This document shows positions 6,600-7,789 of a stretch of DNA of 7,789 nt, in pieces. Source of the DNA: an uncultured Acidobacteriota bacterium (GTDB lineage: Bacteria; Acidobacteriota; Terriglobia; Bryobacterales; Bryobacteraceae); NCBI GenBank assembly GCA_937952345.1, contig CALFYN010000028.1, forward strand, positions 1 through 7,789. The letters run 5' to 3'. The position numbers and the translations under genes were made by a program. The notes beneath the pieces are model-generated. The model ran no database searches, had not been told where the DNA came from, and saw only the letters and a program-made list of their open reading frames with translations. Each line of letters opens with the position of its first letter. The first letter of the stretch is position 1.

Positions 6600-7595
6600 A
6601 TGGCGAAGCTTGTTCCCATTTTTCGCGGCGAGGATGAGACGTTTCAGGCGGATGCGTGCCTGCCGCTGATTGCTGCCTGGCAGCGCAAGAGCGTTCGGCT
6701 GGAAGCGCTGGTGCACGGGCATTATCCGGGCAAACGCCTGCCTTCGGGGGCACTGCCGGGTTTGAAGACGGTGGGTTTCTGGGACGGGGCGGGAGAGCAG
6801 TATTGGGGACTGCCCTGGCACCGCAATGAAGGCGTGGAGATCACGTTTCTCGAGAGCGGGGCGTTTTCGTTTGCCGTGGACCGGAAGGAATTCGAGTTGC
6901 AGCCTGGGGATTTGACTGTCACCCGGCCGTGGCAACTGCATCGCGTTGGGAATCCGCATGTGGGCGCGAGCCGCCTGCACTGGCTGATTCTGGATGTGGG
7001 GGTGCGGCGTCCGAACCAGGAATGGAAATGGCCGCCTTGGCTGCTGTTGAGCGCGGAAGATCTTGCTGAATTGACCGACGTGCTGCGGCACACGGAGCAG
7101 GCAGTCTGGCGGGCTTCGGCGGACTTGCGGCGATGCTTTCAGGCGATCGCGCAAAGCGTGGAATCCGATGGGGCTCACAGCGCCGTTTCGAGCGTGACGG
7201 TGCGGGCGAACGAATTATTGCTGCTGTTGCTCGAGTTGTTTCGGGAACGGAAGCCCCGGCTGGACAGGAGCTTGTCCACGGCCTCGCGCACGGTGCAGTT
7301 GTTTCTCCGGGATTTGGAGCAACATCCGGAATTGGATTGGACAGTGCACGGGATGGCTGCCTCCTGCGGGTTGGGGGTAACGCAGTTCGTGCGGCATGTG
7401 AAATTGCTGACGAATCTGACCCCGATGCACTATGTGAACCGGTGCCGGTTGGAACGGGCGGCTCGACTGCTGCAGGCCCGGCCGGGGGAGCATGTTACGG
7501 ACGTGGCGCTGCAGTGCGGGTTTGCCTCCAGCCAGTATTTCGCCACAGTGTTCCGGCGGCAGTATGGGTGCTCGCCCCGGGATTACCGGGGGTAA
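6600..7595 (+). CDS. AraC-family transcriptional regulator, divergent from the operon
   Basis: Protein of 331 residues. An N-terminal cupin-like ligand-sensing domain spans about 60-135; 'QPGDLTVTRPWQLHRVG' (101-117) is the typical beta-turn of AraC sensor domains. A helical linker with a run of leucines (206-211) covers about 150-240. The C-terminal DNA-binding domain occupies about 246-331: a first helix-turn-helix near 249-270 and a second near 298-320, ending with the AraC signature-like segment 'GFASSQYFATVFRRQYG' (307-323) and 'SPRDYR' (325-330). The ATG at 6600 is the first in frame after an in-frame TGA at 6588-6590; no clear Shine-Dalgarno precedes it, so expression is probably low or nearly leaderless. 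Its position, 87 bases from and divergent to the operon, indicates a local regulator responding to the pathway's sugar or keto intermediate. The gene uses more G-ending codons (GGG, TTG, CGG) than its neighbours, which favour C-ending ones. Confidence 0.9.
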   Translation: MAKLVPIFRGEDETFQADACLPLIAAWQRKSVRLEALVHGHYPGKRLPSGALPGLKTVGFWDGAGEQYWGLPWHRNEGVEITFLESGAFSFAVDRKEFELQPGDLTVTRPWQLHRVGNPHVGASRLHWLILDVGVRRPNQEWKWPPWLLLSAEDLAELTDVLRHTEQAVWRASADLRRCFQAIAQSVESDGAHSAVSSVTVRANELLLLLLELFRERKPRLDRSLSTASRTVQLFLRDLEQHPELDWTVHGMAASCGLGVTQFVRHVKLLTNLTPMHYVNRCRLERAARLLQARPGEHVTDVALQCGFASSQYFATVFRRQYGCSPRDYRG

Positions 7596-7632
7596 GGGCG
7601 CCCTCATCGAACTGCTCCCAACGCGTTGAGGG
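7596..7632. terminator. Possible hairpin in convergent spacer after the regulator
   Basis: Directly after the regulator's stop is an 8-bp palindrome GGGCGCCC (7596-7603). CCCTCA (7601-7606) can also pair with TGAGGG (7627-7632) across a loop of 20 bases. The two structures exclude each other. The position between converging genes suggests transcription ending, but no T-run follows, so the call is weak. The rest of the 71-bp gap shows nothing. Confidence 0.25.
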
Positions 7633-7666
7633 AACCGTCCCCGATGGCCGGCACGTACCGCGGGAG

Positions 7667-7789
7667 TTAGAGGAAATCGTAAAAGCGCTTCTTCAATCGC
7701 TCAAAAATCACTGAACCGGCAAAAAGAGCAAGCGTGGAGACTATCGTCAGCTTGAGCAGGATGGATGCGGCGGGCGGCTTATTCTCGAG
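7667..7789 (-). CDS. Membrane protein C-terminus, likely ABC-2 type permease (cut by window edge)
   Basis: On the minus strand an open frame enters at the window edge and runs 40 codons to TAA at 7669-7667. The visible tail has one hydrophobic membrane helix (about ILLKLTIVSTLALFAGSVIF) followed by a short basic tail, 'ERLKKRFYDFL'. This combination, a last membrane helix then 'F.rlk.rF.d.L' at the very end, is what permeases of ABC-2 exporters of polysaccharide, O-antigen or teichoic acid (Wzm/TagG type) typically show. The frame and stop are clear. The family name rests on a short tail and could be wrong. It converges on the regulator gene and is probably not part of the sugar operon. Confidence 0.5.
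   Translation of the reverse strand, partial: LENKPPAASILLKLTIVSTLALFAGSVIFERLKKRFYDFL

Noticed and set aside
6513..7178. N-terminal extension of the TIM-barrel gene to a 503-residue protein.
   Set aside because: The extension is antisense to the AraC gene and lacks any fold signature; AAGGAG eight bases before the ATG at 6512 and the family's usual length fix the start.
7133..7714. A 193-codon open frame on the + strand overlapping the regulator's 3' half and the convergent spacer.
   Set aside because: It lies in another frame of the AraC DNA-binding domain and crosses into the antisense of the permease tail; no motif or start signal supports it.

Overview
The window is GC-rich and densely coded, and it contains no RNA gene, CRISPR array or insertion sequence that I can see. 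The protein set suggests a soil-type Acidobacteriota of the Solibacter/Bryobacter kind: a DUF2911-like tail, an exported metallo-beta-lactamase-fold protein with a large N-terminal domain, a double ThuA protein, and Gfo/Idh/MocA oxidoreductases with a twin-arginine leader ending in a 'GANDR' motif. This assignment is inferred from protein style, not from a marker gene.

Layout from left to right: (1) the last 36 codons of a DUF2911-like gene on the + strand; (2) five bases later, a + strand gene for a secreted metallo-beta-lactamase-fold hydrolase of about 525 residues; (3) a 114-bp convergent spacer with a small hairpin; (4) a four-gene operon on the - strand, transcribed from about 6512 down to 1811. 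Its order of transcription is sugar-isomerase-like TIM barrel, Gfo/Idh/MocA oxidoreductase A, oxidoreductase B, then a tandem ThuA-domain protein. The gene junctions are +12, +14 and -4 bases, with clear Shine-Dalgarno sequences before the first three genes. (5) An 87-bp divergent promoter region separates this operon from (6) a + strand AraC-family regulator. (7) A 71-bp convergent spacer follows, then (8) the last 40 codons of a - strand membrane protein that resembles the end of an ABC-2 (polysaccharide/O-antigen type) permease.

The coherent unit is the regulator plus the four-gene operon. The three enzyme families (Gfo/Idh/MocA dehydrogenase, xylose-isomerase-like TIM barrel, ThuA) occur together in pathways that oxidise a sugar, glycoside or cyclitol to a keto intermediate and then cleave, isomerise or epimerise it. 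Both oxidoreductases carry twin-arginine leaders and the ThuA protein carries a Sec-type leader, while the TIM barrel has no leader. The oxidation and ThuA steps are therefore probably periplasmic and the TIM-barrel step cytoplasmic. The substrate cannot be read from the sequence. No transporter or glycoside hydrolase lies inside the window.

The points most worth a second look are the compartment split, the paired oxidoreductase paralogues that both have Gly where many family members have the Asp of the D-x-x-x-H catalytic pair, and the fusion of two apparently intact ThuA domains in one exported chain.
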